Below are positions 56,586-64,000 of a stretch of DNA of 64,000 bases, one piece after another (the stretch's first letter is position 1; each line of letters begins with the position of its first letter). The translations under genes were made by a program, and so were the position numbers. Origin of the DNA: Ignavibacteriales bacterium (GTDB lineage Bacteria > Bacteroidota > Ignavibacteria > Ignavibacteriales > Melioribacteraceae); the NCBI GenBank assembly GCA_026390775.1, contig JAPLFF010000007.1, positions 496,001-560,000 on the forward strand, given 5' to 3'. The notes under the pieces are model-generated. The model saw only the letters and a list, made by a program, of their open reading frames with translations. It was not told the DNA's origin and ran no database searches.

Positions 56586-57596
56586 TCAGCTTCGATGATT
56601 TTCAACATATTTATTTATCTTATCAATCATTTTTTCTTTTTGATCATTATCAAGAAAGCTAGCTTGAAAAGAATTTTTTGCAAGATTACAAACTTCTTCT
56701 TTCGATAAATCTAGAGCCTGTGCAATTGCTGAATAATTTTCATTTACATATCCGCCAAAGTAAGCCGGGTCATCAGAATTTATTGTAACCAAAAGATTTT
56801 TTTGAATCATTTTTTTCAACGGATGTTTTTTAAGATCATCAACAACTTTCAATTTTAGATTTGATAACGGACAAACTGTTAGCGGCATTTGTGATTTAAC
56901 CAATTGATCAATCAGATTGTTATCATCCATTGAATTATTACCGTGGTCTATTCTGGAAACATTAAGATGTTCCAAGGCTTCCCAAACATAATTTGCCGGA
57001 CCTTCTTCTCCGGCGTGAGCTACAGTAAGAAAGCCTTCACGGAGTGCCATGTTAAATACATTTTTAAATTTTGATGGAGGATTTCCTACTTCAGCGGAGT
57101 CCAATCCGACCGCAATAATTTTATCTTTGTGAGGTAATGCCTCTTGCAGAGTTTTAATAGCAGAGTCTTCATCTAGATCTCTAAGGAAACACATAATTAG
57201 TTTTGCGGAAATGCCAAAATCATTCTCGGCATCCGTCAAAGCTTTATGAATACCGTTAATCACCGTCTCAAATTTAATTCCTCTATTAGTATGTGTTTGG
57301 GGATCAAAGAATATTTCACAATGGAGGATATTCTGCGAAGAAGCTTTTTCAAGATAGGCCATGGTCATCTCATAAAAATCTTCTTCTGTAAGAAGAACTG
57401 CGGCACCTTCATAATAAAGGTTTAGAAAATCTTGTAAATTATTGAAATGATACGCCTTTTTTAATTCATCAACTGATTTGTATTTAATTTCTATTTTATT
57501 CCGTTTAGCAATTTTAAACATCAACTCGGGGTTTAAAGTCCCCTCTATATGAAGATGCAACTCTGCTTTGGGTAAACCGTTGATAAATTTTATCAT
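56586..57596 (-). CDS. Adenine/adenosine deaminase (ADE subfamily likely)
   Basis: 336 residues. Metal-site HxH in KAELHLHIEGTL near residue 12, then HCEIFFDPQTHTNRGIKFE, MCFLRDLDEDSA, GLDSAEVGNPPSKF, TVAHAGEEGPANYVWEALE and SDDPAYFGGY. The FFDPQTHT and GLDS.EVGNPP signatures are those of the adenine deaminase branch (Aah1/PA0148-like) of the adenosine deaminase family, so adenine is the likelier substrate. Monocistronic and divergent from the tRNA region. Confidence 0.88.
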   Translation of the reverse strand: MIKFINGLPKAELHLHIEGTLNPELMFKIAKRNKIEIKYKSVDELKKAYHFNNLQDFLNLYYEGAAVLLTEEDFYEMTMAYLEKASSQNILHCEIFFDPQTHTNRGIKFETVINGIHKALTDAENDFGISAKLIMCFLRDLDEDSAIKTLQEALPHKDKIIAVGLDSAEVGNPPSKFKNVFNMALREGFLTVAHAGEEGPANYVWEALEHLNVSRIDHGNNSMDDNNLIDQLVKSQMPLTVCPLSNLKLKVVDDLKKHPLKKMIQKNLLVTINSDDPAYFGGYVNENYSAIAQALDLSKEEVCNLAKNSFQASFLDNDQKEKMIDKINKYVENHRS

Positions 57597-57715
57597 TTGT
57601 ATTTCGTTTGTTATTGTTTAATTAAAAATAACTTCGTAAAAAAATTCTAGAGATTATAATGTAAAATTTTGATGATGAATTTGATGAAATATGTAAAGAA
57701 TTACAACCCCGAAAA

Positions 57716-57746
57716 TAAAAAGCCCTAAATAAGATTTAGGGCTTTG
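57716..57746 (-). terminator. Orphan hairpin terminator in the intergenic gap
   Basis: AAAGCCCTAAAT / ATTTAGGGCTTT with a three-base loop. On the minus strand it is followed by TTTATTTT, a good terminator, but no gene ends here on that strand. On the plus strand the exit is less T-rich. Confidence 0.7.
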
Positions 57747-57857
57747 TCTTTTGGCTCCGCGGTTCCGACAAGTCGGAATCTTTTCTCTATTGAGTTATGG
57801 TGGGTTAATCTTTTCTGCGAATTTTTGAAGAACCGATATAGTATTTACCGACCAGAC

Positions 57858-57886
57858 TTGACAAACCTTGATCAATAATCTATTTT
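57858..57886 (+). promoter_or_regulatory. Promoter of tRNA-Asn
   Basis: A consensus -35 TTGACA (57858-57863), a 17-base spacer and a TATTTT -10 (57881-57886) place the transcript start just ahead of the tRNA at 57914. Confidence 0.65.
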
Positions 57887-57913
57887 TACGCACCAATTTT
57901 AGATAATAAAAAT

Positions 57914-57985
57914 TCCGCGGTAGCTCAATGGTAGAGCATGCGGCTGTTAACCGCAGGGTTGCAAGTTCGAGCCTTGCCCGCGGAG
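57914..57985 (+). tRNA. tRNA-Asn (GTT)
   Basis: Cloverleaf: acceptor TCCGCGG / CCGCGGA, D-arm AGCTCAATGGTAGAGC, anticodon arm TGCGG-CTGTTAA-CCGCA with anticodon GTT, T-arm GCAAG-TTCGAGC-CTTGC, discriminator G. CCA is not encoded. Own promoter upstream and terminator downstream, so a single-gene unit. Confidence 0.97.
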
Positions 57986-57991
57986 CTACTC

Positions 57992-58019
57992 AATCCCGAT
58001 GGTGAATCGGGATTTTTTA
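57992..58019 (+). terminator. Terminator of tRNA-Asn
   Basis: AATCCCGAT / ATCGGGATT with a short loop and TTTTT run, seven bases past the tRNA. From here to the next gene at 58359 the sequence is AT-rich and holds only the promoter/leader of the response regulator (ribosome site TAAGGAG near 58347). Confidence 0.92.
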
Positions 58020-58358
58020 TTTTAAAAAATATTTTCTCTTTCATTTCTATTTTACACAAAATGATAATCTTAAGAAGTTTTTCACCTAGAAGTTTTAGTC
58101 ATCCCTAATAAAATATTGAAATAAGTAGAAAATCACTCTCATACTTAGGAATCGAGGTTATATCTCATTAAAAAAGTAATAAATCTAAAAGATATTTACA
58201 TCCAATCCCTCCAAACTGTATGGCACGTAATATGTCATTACATTTTATCAAAATAAATTATCAAGAGTTAAGGACTAACAATCTATTATCTTTTTGAATA
58301 AATGATTTAGTAAATGACGTATTGTTTTAATTATAATAAATAGGTAAGGAGTAGGACA

Positions 58359-58742
58359 ATGGCCATAATAGTTATAATTGATGATGATCCCGATATTCTT
58401 GATGCAAGCAGTTTGGTTTTGAAATCGAAAGGTTACAATGTTTTAACAACAACTAATCCCAATGATGGTTACAAACTTATTAAAGAAAAAAAACCAGATT
58501 TAATTATTCTAGACGTAATGATGGATGAGCCTGATGATGGGTTTTTCTTAGCTCAAAAACTTAGAAAAGAAAAAGTTACCACACCGATATTAATGTACAC
58601 TTCAGTCTCAAAAGCAATTGGAATGGATTTTGGCAAAAACGAAATGGTTCCTGTAGATGACTTTGTAGAAAAACCGATTTCGCCAGAAGAACTTGTTGAA
58701 AAAGTAACTGCATTATTGCAAAAAGCTAAGGAGAAAAAATAA
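58359..58742 (+). CDS. Receiver-only response regulator of the hydrogenase operon
   Basis: 127 residues, a single receiver domain: IVIIDDDPDILDASSLVL, phospho-Asp in ILDVMMDEPDDGF, Thr in LMYTSVS, Lys in FVEKPISPEEL. No output domain. Its stop shares a base with the start of the NuoE-like gene, so it is firmly part of the hydrogenase operon. It may work by protein contact, as CheY-like regulators do; cognate kinase unknown, the kinase gene at 62644 being a possible partner. Confidence 0.92.
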   Translation: MAIIVIIDDDPDILDASSLVLKSKGYNVLTTTNPNDGYKLIKEKKPDLIILDVMMDEPDDGFFLAQKLRKEKVTTPILMYTSVSKAIGMDFGKNEMVPVDDFVEKPISPEELVEKVTALLQKAKEKK

Positions 58743-59215
58743 TGTTAGTTCTAGAAAAAAATGCTATGACAGACGAGATTGAAAGATTAGTTGATAAATT
58801 CGGTAATGACCGATCATCTCTTTTACCAATTCTACAGGAAATTCAGAAAAAACATAAACACATTCCGGATTATGCTCAACAAGAAATCGCACGCCTGCTT
58901 GATATTCATCCTGTTGAAATCTACAGTATAATTTCTTTTTACTCATTCTTAAATACAAAACCTAAAGGGAGAAATATTGTACGGCTGTGTCAAACTATAA
59001 CATGCGATTTAGCTGGAAAAAAATCAGTTGCTAATGCAATTGAACGTGAACTTGGAATAAAATTCGGTGAAACTACCAAGGACAATAAATTTACACTAGA
59101 GTATGTGAATTGTCTTGGAATGTGCGATCAAGGTCCGGCATTATTAATCAACGAAAGAGTTTATTCGAAAATTAATTCTGAAAAAGCTGTGCAAATTCTG
59201 AAAGTGGTGAAATGA
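58742..59215 (+). CDS. NuoE-like [2Fe-2S] subunit of the hydrogenase (HydC/HndA type)
   Basis: 157 residues. Thioredoxin-like ferredoxin of the 24-kDa complex I family: N-terminal helical part ILQEIQKKHKHIPDYAQQEI, HPVEIYSIISFYSFLN, and the four cluster cysteines in RLCQTITCDLAG and VNCLGMCDQGPALLIN. Passes electrons between the flavin subunit and the rest. Overlaps the response regulator by one base and the NuoF-like gene by 4 bases. By gene order it corresponds to HydC of electron-bifurcating hydrogenases. Confidence 0.92.
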   Translation: MLVLEKNAMTDEIERLVDKFGNDRSSLLPILQEIQKKHKHIPDYAQQEIARLLDIHPVEIYSIISFYSFLNTKPKGRNIVRLCQTITCDLAGKKSVANAIERELGIKFGETTKDNKFTLEYVNCLGMCDQGPALLINERVYSKINSEKAVQILKVVK

Positions 59216-60414
59216 TGGAAAAGATAAATAGAAAAGGTGCTGTTTTGTTTTCCGAATACAAAAAGGGTGAAGGAATTAAAAAAGCAATTTCACAATCACG
59301 AGAAGATATTCTATTTGAAATTCGCGATTCTAAATTAAAAGGGCGCGGCGGTGCAGGATTCCCAACTGCAACAAAGTGGACCTTAGTTTCCGCCGCATCA
59401 TCAGAAGAAAAATATATTATATGTAATGCAGATGAAGGAGAACCCGGAACATTTAAAGATCGTGTACTTCTTCTTGAATATCCGGAATCAGTTTTTGACG
59501 GAATGGTTATAGCAGGATATGTAATTGGCTCTAAAACCGGAATAGTTTACCTGCGTGGTGAATATGAATACATGAAAAAGTCTCTTGAAGATTATTTGGA
59601 AAGTATGAGAAAAGATAATCTGCTTGGGAAAAATATTCAAGGCAAGAAAGGATTCGACTTTGATATAATAATTAGAATGGGAAGCGGTGCATACGTTTGC
59701 GGTGAAGAAACTGCATTAATTGAATCACTTGAAGGAAATAGAGGTGAAGCACGAAATCGTCCTCCATTTCCGGTTACAACAGGATTCTTAGGCAAACCAA
59801 CAACAGTTAATAATGTAGAGACTCTCGCATCAGTTGCACACATTATTACAAAAGGCGGTGAATGGTTTAGAAAATATGGCACAGATAAATCAACGGGCTC
59901 AAAATTATTTTCTGTTTCTGGTGATTGTGAAAAACCGGGAGTATATGAATTGCCTTGGGGAACTAAAATTTCAGAACTATTGAAATTAGTTAGTGCAAAA
60001 AATACAAAAGCAGTTCAAATAGGTGGAGCTTCTGGCGTATGTATTCCTAAATCTCAATTTGAACGTACTCTTGCATATGAAGATATACCAACTGGTGGTT
60101 CGATAATTATCTTCAATGAAAGCAGAAATATGCTTCACGTTCTAAAAAACTTTATGGAATTCTTTGTTGAAGAATCTTGCGGTCAGTGTACGCCATGCAG
60201 AATTGGAAATGTAAAATTATTAGAAGGCGTAGAATTGATTGAAAATTCAAAATATACATTTTCTTATATCAATCAATTAAAAGAACTGGGACATTCAATG
60301 CAGGTTTCATCGAAATGCGGATTAGGACAATCAAGCCCAAACTCATTCATCTCAATCATAGAAAACTTTAAGGAGGAGATATTGAACGGTAACGGAGGGA
60401 ATAATGGAAAGTAA
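59212..60414 (+). CDS. NuoF-like NADH/FMN subunit of the hydrogenase (HydB type, short)
   Basis: 400 residues, ATG 59212 overlapping the previous stop. Glycine-rich NADH/FMN loops KGRGGAGFPTATKW, NADEGEPGTFKDR and GSGAYVCGEETALIESLEG, and the [4Fe-4S] motif ESCGQCTPCR near residue 325. Longer HydB/HndC proteins have an N-terminal [2Fe-2S] thioredoxin-like domain and a C-terminal two-cluster ferredoxin; both are missing here. It shares 11 bases with the catalytic subunit gene. Likely NAD(H) site of the complex. Confidence 0.92.
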   Translation: MMEKINRKGAVLFSEYKKGEGIKKAISQSREDILFEIRDSKLKGRGGAGFPTATKWTLVSAASSEEKYIICNADEGEPGTFKDRVLLLEYPESVFDGMVIAGYVIGSKTGIVYLRGEYEYMKKSLEDYLESMRKDNLLGKNIQGKKGFDFDIIIRMGSGAYVCGEETALIESLEGNRGEARNRPPFPVTTGFLGKPTTVNNVETLASVAHIITKGGEWFRKYGTDKSTGSKLFSVSGDCEKPGVYELPWGTKISELLKLVSAKNTKAVQIGGASGVCIPKSQFERTLAYEDIPTGGSIIIFNESRNMLHVLKNFMEFFVEESCGQCTPCRIGNVKLLEGVELIENSKYTFSYINQLKELGHSMQVSSKCGLGQSSPNSFISIIENFKEEILNGNGGNNGK

Positions 60415-62320
60415 GGAGATCTTAAGAGCGCCGGGTAGTCAAAAAGCATTAGTGATTGAGAAACCAACAGACCTGACTACTATTGGCGGTACCGTTACTG
60501 TTGAAATAAATGAAAAAAAGATAACTGTTCCACTTGGTACAACAATACTGGAAGCATGTAAAATGTCGGGAATCAGTATTCCAACATTATGTCATCATGA
60601 AGATTTATGTGTTGCCGGAGTTTGCAGAATATGTGTTGTTGAAGTTGAAGGTATGAGAACACTTCAAGCATCTTGCGCTTTTCCAATTACAGCTCCGATG
60701 AAAATAAAAACTTCTACTCCTATGGTAAGAAAAGCACGCAGACATATAATTGATCTTTTGTTAAGCGAACATTATGGAGAATGTTATTCATGTTTTAAAA
60801 ACGGCAAGTGTGAACTGCAATCTCTCGCTAAAGATTATGGTGTAGATAGTTATACATTCGGTCACGTTAATAAACCAAAATATGAAACTGATAATTCTTC
60901 ATACTCAGTAATTCGGGATATGAGTAAATGCGTTCTTTGTAAACGCTGTGTAAGAACGTGTATTGATCTTCAGGAAGTTGGAGTACTTGAAGCTGTAGAT
61001 CGCGGAGATAAAACTCATATAAGCACATTTTTAGATAAACCTCTTAGTGATGTAATATGTATCAATTGCGGTCAATGTATTAACCGCTGTCCAACTGCTG
61101 CGCTTCGTGCAAACGATCCTTCAGATGAGATATGGGATGCAATTGATGATCCAAAGAAACATGTAGTAATTCAAACTGCACCATCTCCTCGCGCAGCTAT
61201 TGGAGAAGAATTTGGTTTGGGCGCAGGTCATTCTATGACACGTGAAATGAATACAGCTTTGAGAAGAATTGGTTTTGATAAAGTGTTCGATACAAATTTT
61301 ACAGCTGATCTTACTATCATTGAAGAGGGGACAGAATTAATTATTCGTTTATACAAAGCGATGGTACAAAAAGAAAATGTTGCACTGCCGCAATTTACAT
61401 CATGTTCTCCGGGCTGGGTAAAATTTATTGAGCATTATTATCCTGAGTACCTTGATAACCTCAGTTCAGCAAAATCTCCGCAGCAAATGTTCGGTACTTT
61501 GATAAAAACATTTTATGCAAAGAAAGCAGGAGTTGATCCGGCTGATGTCGTCTCTGTTGCTGTAATGCCGTGCTCTGCAAAGAAATTTGAATGCAATCGT
61601 CCTGAAATGAATAGCAGCGGTTTTAAAGATGTTGATTACGGTTTAACCACGAGAGAACTTGCACGAATGATTCGTGAAGCCGGGATTAATTTACCCGAGA
61701 TGCCGAAGAGTGATTTTGATAATCCGTTTGGTGAAGCATCAGGTGCAGGATTAATCTTTGGTGCAACCGGTGGAGTTATGGAAGCAGCAATTCGTTCTGT
61801 TGTTGAATTTGTTCTCGGTAAAAAAGCGGAAGATATTTTTGAAAGAGCAAACATTATTCCTCTACGTGGATTTGATGGTGTAAAGTATATGGAAATTCCT
61901 ATAGGATATAAAGTCGGTCCCGTTCCGGAAATAATTAAACATCTCGTTCCTAATTGGGATTGGCTCAAAGGTGCAACTTTGAAATTAGCAGTTGCTCACG
62001 GAACAGCTAATGCTAAAAAGATTATGGATAATATAAAGGCCGGAGGAAAATTCTCCGAATGTCATTTCATAGAGTTTATGGCTTGTCCAGGCGGATGTCT
62101 TGGCGGAGGCGGCCAGCCGATTCCTACAACACCTGAGATCCGTAAGTTAAGAGCAAAAGCAATTTATGCTGAAGATGAATCTCTGGAACTTCGTAAATCT
62201 CATGAGAATCCTCATGTAGTTCAGATCTACAAAGAATTCTTAACAGATGGACCTTGTGGACATTTATCACATAAATTGTTACATACGCATTATATAAAAC
62301 GCGGCAGATATATAGCGTAA
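60404..62320 (+). CDS. hydA: [FeFe] hydrogenase catalytic subunit HydA
   Basis: 638 residues. From the N-terminus: plant-type [2Fe-2S] domain (CHHEDLCVAGVCRICVVEV), His-ligated cluster (HYGECYSCFKNGKC), two [4Fe-4S] motifs (CVLCKRCVRTC, CINCGQCINRC), then the H-cluster domain. H-cluster motifs are intact: L1 FTSCSPGWVKF, L2 AVMPCSAKKFE, L3 EFMACPGGCLGGGGQP. With the NuoE and NuoF partners this fits group A3 trimeric NAD-linked or bifurcating hydrogenases. The maturases HydEFG are not in the window. Confidence 0.95.
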   Translation: MESKEILRAPGSQKALVIEKPTDLTTIGGTVTVEINEKKITVPLGTTILEACKMSGISIPTLCHHEDLCVAGVCRICVVEVEGMRTLQASCAFPITAPMKIKTSTPMVRKARRHIIDLLLSEHYGECYSCFKNGKCELQSLAKDYGVDSYTFGHVNKPKYETDNSSYSVIRDMSKCVLCKRCVRTCIDLQEVGVLEAVDRGDKTHISTFLDKPLSDVICINCGQCINRCPTAALRANDPSDEIWDAIDDPKKHVVIQTAPSPRAAIGEEFGLGAGHSMTREMNTALRRIGFDKVFDTNFTADLTIIEEGTELIIRLYKAMVQKENVALPQFTSCSPGWVKFIEHYYPEYLDNLSSAKSPQQMFGTLIKTFYAKKAGVDPADVVSVAVMPCSAKKFECNRPEMNSSGFKDVDYGLTTRELARMIREAGINLPEMPKSDFDNPFGEASGAGLIFGATGGVMEAAIRSVVEFVLGKKAEDIFERANIIPLRGFDGVKYMEIPIGYKVGPVPEIIKHLVPNWDWLKGATLKLAVAHGTANAKKIMDNIKAGGKFSECHFIEFMACPGGCLGGGGQPIPTTPEIRKLRAKAIYAEDESLELRKSHENPHVVQIYKEFLTDGPCGHLSHKLLHTHYIKRGRYIA

Positions 62321-62372
62321 TTATATTCAAAGGAGTTCAATATATTGAAACCTTACATTTGAAAGTGATGAA

Positions 62373-62567
62373 ATGACAGAAGATCAAAATGATAATTCGC
62401 ATTGGAAGCTTGGAATAATTTATTTTAATCCTAAGAATGAAAAAGTTTTTGTTCCAAAACGAATCGGGATAGGTTGGACAATAAATTTTGCAACTTGGCA
62501 GGCAAAATTAATATTAGCTACCTTTATTGTGATTATCCTTGTCGCAATAATAAAACCATTTCATTAA
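62373..62567 (+). CDS. DUF5808-like small membrane protein
   Basis: 64 residues. WKLGIIYFNPKNEKVFVPKR followed by GIGWTINFATWQAKL and one C-terminal membrane helix (ILATFIVIILVAII). The pattern WKLG.xYFNP...VPKR.G.GWTxNF is that of DUF5808 proteins. Function unknown. Lies between hydA and the sensor kinase, 52 bases after hydA; possibly co-transcribed. Confidence 0.78.
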   Translation: MTEDQNDNSHWKLGIIYFNPKNEKVFVPKRIGIGWTINFATWQAKLILATFIVIILVAIIKPFH

Positions 62568-62643
62568 CCAAGATTTTATTTTTACTTTTTCTATATATTT
62601 ACAATAGAATGATGTAAGGAAACAATAACATTACTTAATAGAT

Positions 62644-64000
62644 ATGCTACCTCTTGTACCAGATTGGGCTCAACATTATGGGGAATTTTGGAGAGCTGTT
62701 AGAGTTCGTAATCTATGGTTCATTAGACTCCGGTATTTCGCCGCATTAATACTTTGTGGTTTTTTTCTCGTTGGTGAATTTCTTCTTGATCTTAATTTTT
62801 CCAAGGATCAGATTATTGCAATTCTCAGCATTTCCTTCCTAATTCTAATTTACAATATCATACTTCATAAATTTCAAAATTATGCAGGAAACGATCCTAA
62901 TAAATTCAATTGTCTGCATCTATCACTGATTCAAATGATTCTCGATCTTACATTTCTAATGATACTGGTTTATTATACAGGATTGATCGAATCGCCACTT
63001 TATTTATTTTTTATTTTTCACATGATTATTGGAAGTATGGTTCTCCCGGGATATATCGTTTATTTAGCTGCGGGATTGATCAGTTTTTCTTTTACTATTC
63101 TTGCATTATTCGAAAGATTACATTCTATAAAAAATCATTTCATTTCCGGACTTTCGGTTGGTTCACACCTTCATACATTAACTTATGATATACTCTTCAT
63201 AATTATTTTCACTCTAATGCTTTTTATTTCTGTTTACATAGCCAACAGAATAGCTCATCAACTGTACAGAAGGGAACAGCAATTACGAACATCACTTGAA
63301 AAACTAAATGAAGCGGAGATTGCAAAACAAAAATATACTATTGGTATAGTCCATGAGATTAAAACACCAATTGCCGCTGTACGTTCAATTTTAGACATAA
63401 TTCACAAAGGATTTGTAGGATCGATAAGCGATGAGGTAGATCGAAAAATTGAAAGGGCGGAACTTAGAACAGAAGAAGCACTTAAACTTATCAACGATAT
63501 TGTAAAAATTTCAAAAGTAAAATTACTTGAAATAAAGTTGACTGATGATATTAATTTAGATGAATTTATTGCTAAGGTTATTGATAATTTCATGGAATCC
63601 GCTAAAGATAAATCCGTAAACATTTTTTATAAAAATAAAAGTGGCAAGCTGTTAGTCATAAAATCTGATAAAATTTTATTTGAACTATTAATTTCTAATC
63701 TCATTGCAAATTCTATTAAGTATGTTGATGAGAATGGAGTTGTAGAAGTTAATGTGAATGATTTGGGTGAAAATTTTTCTATTGAAGTTTGCGATAATGG
63801 GATTGGTATTCCGCAAGAAGAGTCAAAAAAAATATTCGAGCAATTTTACCGGGCTTCCAACATTGATAAAAAAGTTCATGGGGGCACTGGAATGGGATTA
63901 GCGATAGTTAAAGAAATTGTTGAAAGGTTGGGTGGAGTAATTAAAATAACTAGCCCATCGCCATTAGCAGAAGAAGGTAAACCTGGTAGCAAATTTGAAA
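62644..64000 (+). CDS. Membrane sensor histidine kinase (runs off the window)
   Basis: An open frame from ATG 62644 to the window end, 452 residues seen. Residues about 25-210 hold about six membrane helices (LRYFAALILCGFFLVGEFLL onward), then a short coiled segment, HisKA with H-box IGIVHEIKTPIAAVRSIL, and HATPase with ISNLIANSIKYVDE, EVCDNGIGIPQEES and GTGMGLAIVKEIVERLGG. No extracellular sensing domain of size, so it may sense within the membrane. Located next to the hydrogenase operon, which has a lone receiver protein. Confidence 0.9.
   Translation, partial: MLPLVPDWAQHYGEFWRAVRVRNLWFIRLRYFAALILCGFFLVGEFLLDLNFSKDQIIAILSISFLILIYNIILHKFQNYAGNDPNKFNCLHLSLIQMILDLTFLMILVYYTGLIESPLYLFFIFHMIIGSMVLPGYIVYLAAGLISFSFTILALFERLHSIKNHFISGLSVGSHLHTLTYDILFIIIFTLMLFISVYIANRIAHQLYRREQQLRTSLEKLNEAEIAKQKYTIGIVHEIKTPIAAVRSILDIIHKGFVGSISDEVDRKIERAELRTEEALKLINDIVKISKVKLLEIKLTDDINLDEFIAKVIDNFMESAKDKSVNIFYKNKSGKLLVIKSDKILFELLISNLIANSIKYVDENGVVEVNVNDLGENFSIEVCDNGIGIPQEESKKIFEQFYRASNIDKKVHGGTGMGLAIVKEIVERLGGVIKITSPSPLAEEGKPGSKFE

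Noticed and set aside
58223-58240. TGGCACG near 58223, like the -24 half of a sigma-54 promoter before the hydrogenase operon
   Set aside because: The matching -12 (TTGC) is not present at the right distance, and no sigma-54 activator (AAA+ domain) is encoded in the window.
1-64000. CRISPR arrays, insertion sequences, prophage or attachment sites
   Set aside because: No regular spaced repeats, transposase, integrase or phage genes were seen on either strand. The tRNA-Asn is not followed by an integrase or a clear repeat of its end on the plus strand.

Overview
The window is a clearly AT-rich bacterial chromosome segment with densely packed genes, good Shine-Dalgarno sequences (for example AGGAGG before the gene at 3311) and several GTG/TTG starts. 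A secreted protein ends in an NYPNPFNP-type T9SS sorting domain (47556-48971), and a decayed copy of such a domain lies at 46517-46672. Together with the multihaem cytochromes, c-type maturation genes and [FeFe] hydrogenase this suggests an anaerobic or facultative member of the Bacteroidota/Chlorobiota group, most likely Ignavibacteria-like. That placement is inference; there is no rRNA in the window.

Layout. 1-3149: the first codons of a leftward gene, a small cupin, a secreted protein, and on the minus strand an unusual chorismate mutase-prephenate dehydratase-DAHP synthase fusion. 3311-10447: a tightly overlapping operon encoding a periplasmic Fe-S protein, an NrfD-type quinone subunit and a 13-haem cytochrome. 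The same operon continues with a haem-binding sensor kinase that has a zinc ribbon inserted in its ATPase domain, and two response regulators with GcvH (lipoyl)-like C-terminal domains. It ends in a terminator at 10466. 10714-20440: a 19-haem cytochrome, a cytochrome b, a 16-haem/cytochrome b fusion (CbcL-like), a 4-haem cytochrome, an outer-membrane barrel, a 14-haem cytochrome and an 11-haem lipoprotein, closed by a terminator at 20454. This looks like a complete route from the quinone pool to the cell surface. The six cytochromes carry 77 haem-attachment motifs, and the kinase adds two.

20721-33873: one operon with all enzymes from glutamyl-tRNA to protohaem (hemA, C, D, E, N, H, G/Y, B, L) plus hemX, a tRNA methyltransferase gene and an MFS exporter. 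33870-36768: radical-SAM protein and acyl-CoA ligase, convergent and overlapping. 37726-41414 (minus): ccmC-ccmD-ccmE-ccmF; CcmE is the Cys (CxxxY) variant. Haem synthesis, cytochrome maturation and the cytochromes are thus gathered within about 40 kb.

41588-57596: mostly housekeeping or scattered genes: SpoIIE phosphatase, Sel1-repeat protein, RsbW-like kinase, GNAT, MsrA, secreted T9SS protein, GH27 alpha-galactosidase, TypA, cold-shock protein, hexapeptide transferase, ABC-F protein and adenine/adenosine deaminase. 57597-58358 is a gene-poor gap with tRNA-Asn(GTT), its promoter and terminators. 58359-62320: a receiver-only response regulator in an operon with NuoE-like, NuoF-like and [FeFe] hydrogenase genes, a likely NAD-linked or electron-bifurcating hydrogenase. 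62373-64000: a small membrane protein and a membrane histidine kinase cut off by the window end.

Best candidate for an undescribed system: the 3311-10447 operon, in which a respiratory quinone module is encoded with a covalent-haem kinase, a zinc ribbon inside the kinase's ATPase domain, and a pair of receiver-GcvH-like proteins, one keeping and one lacking the lipoyl-lysine position.
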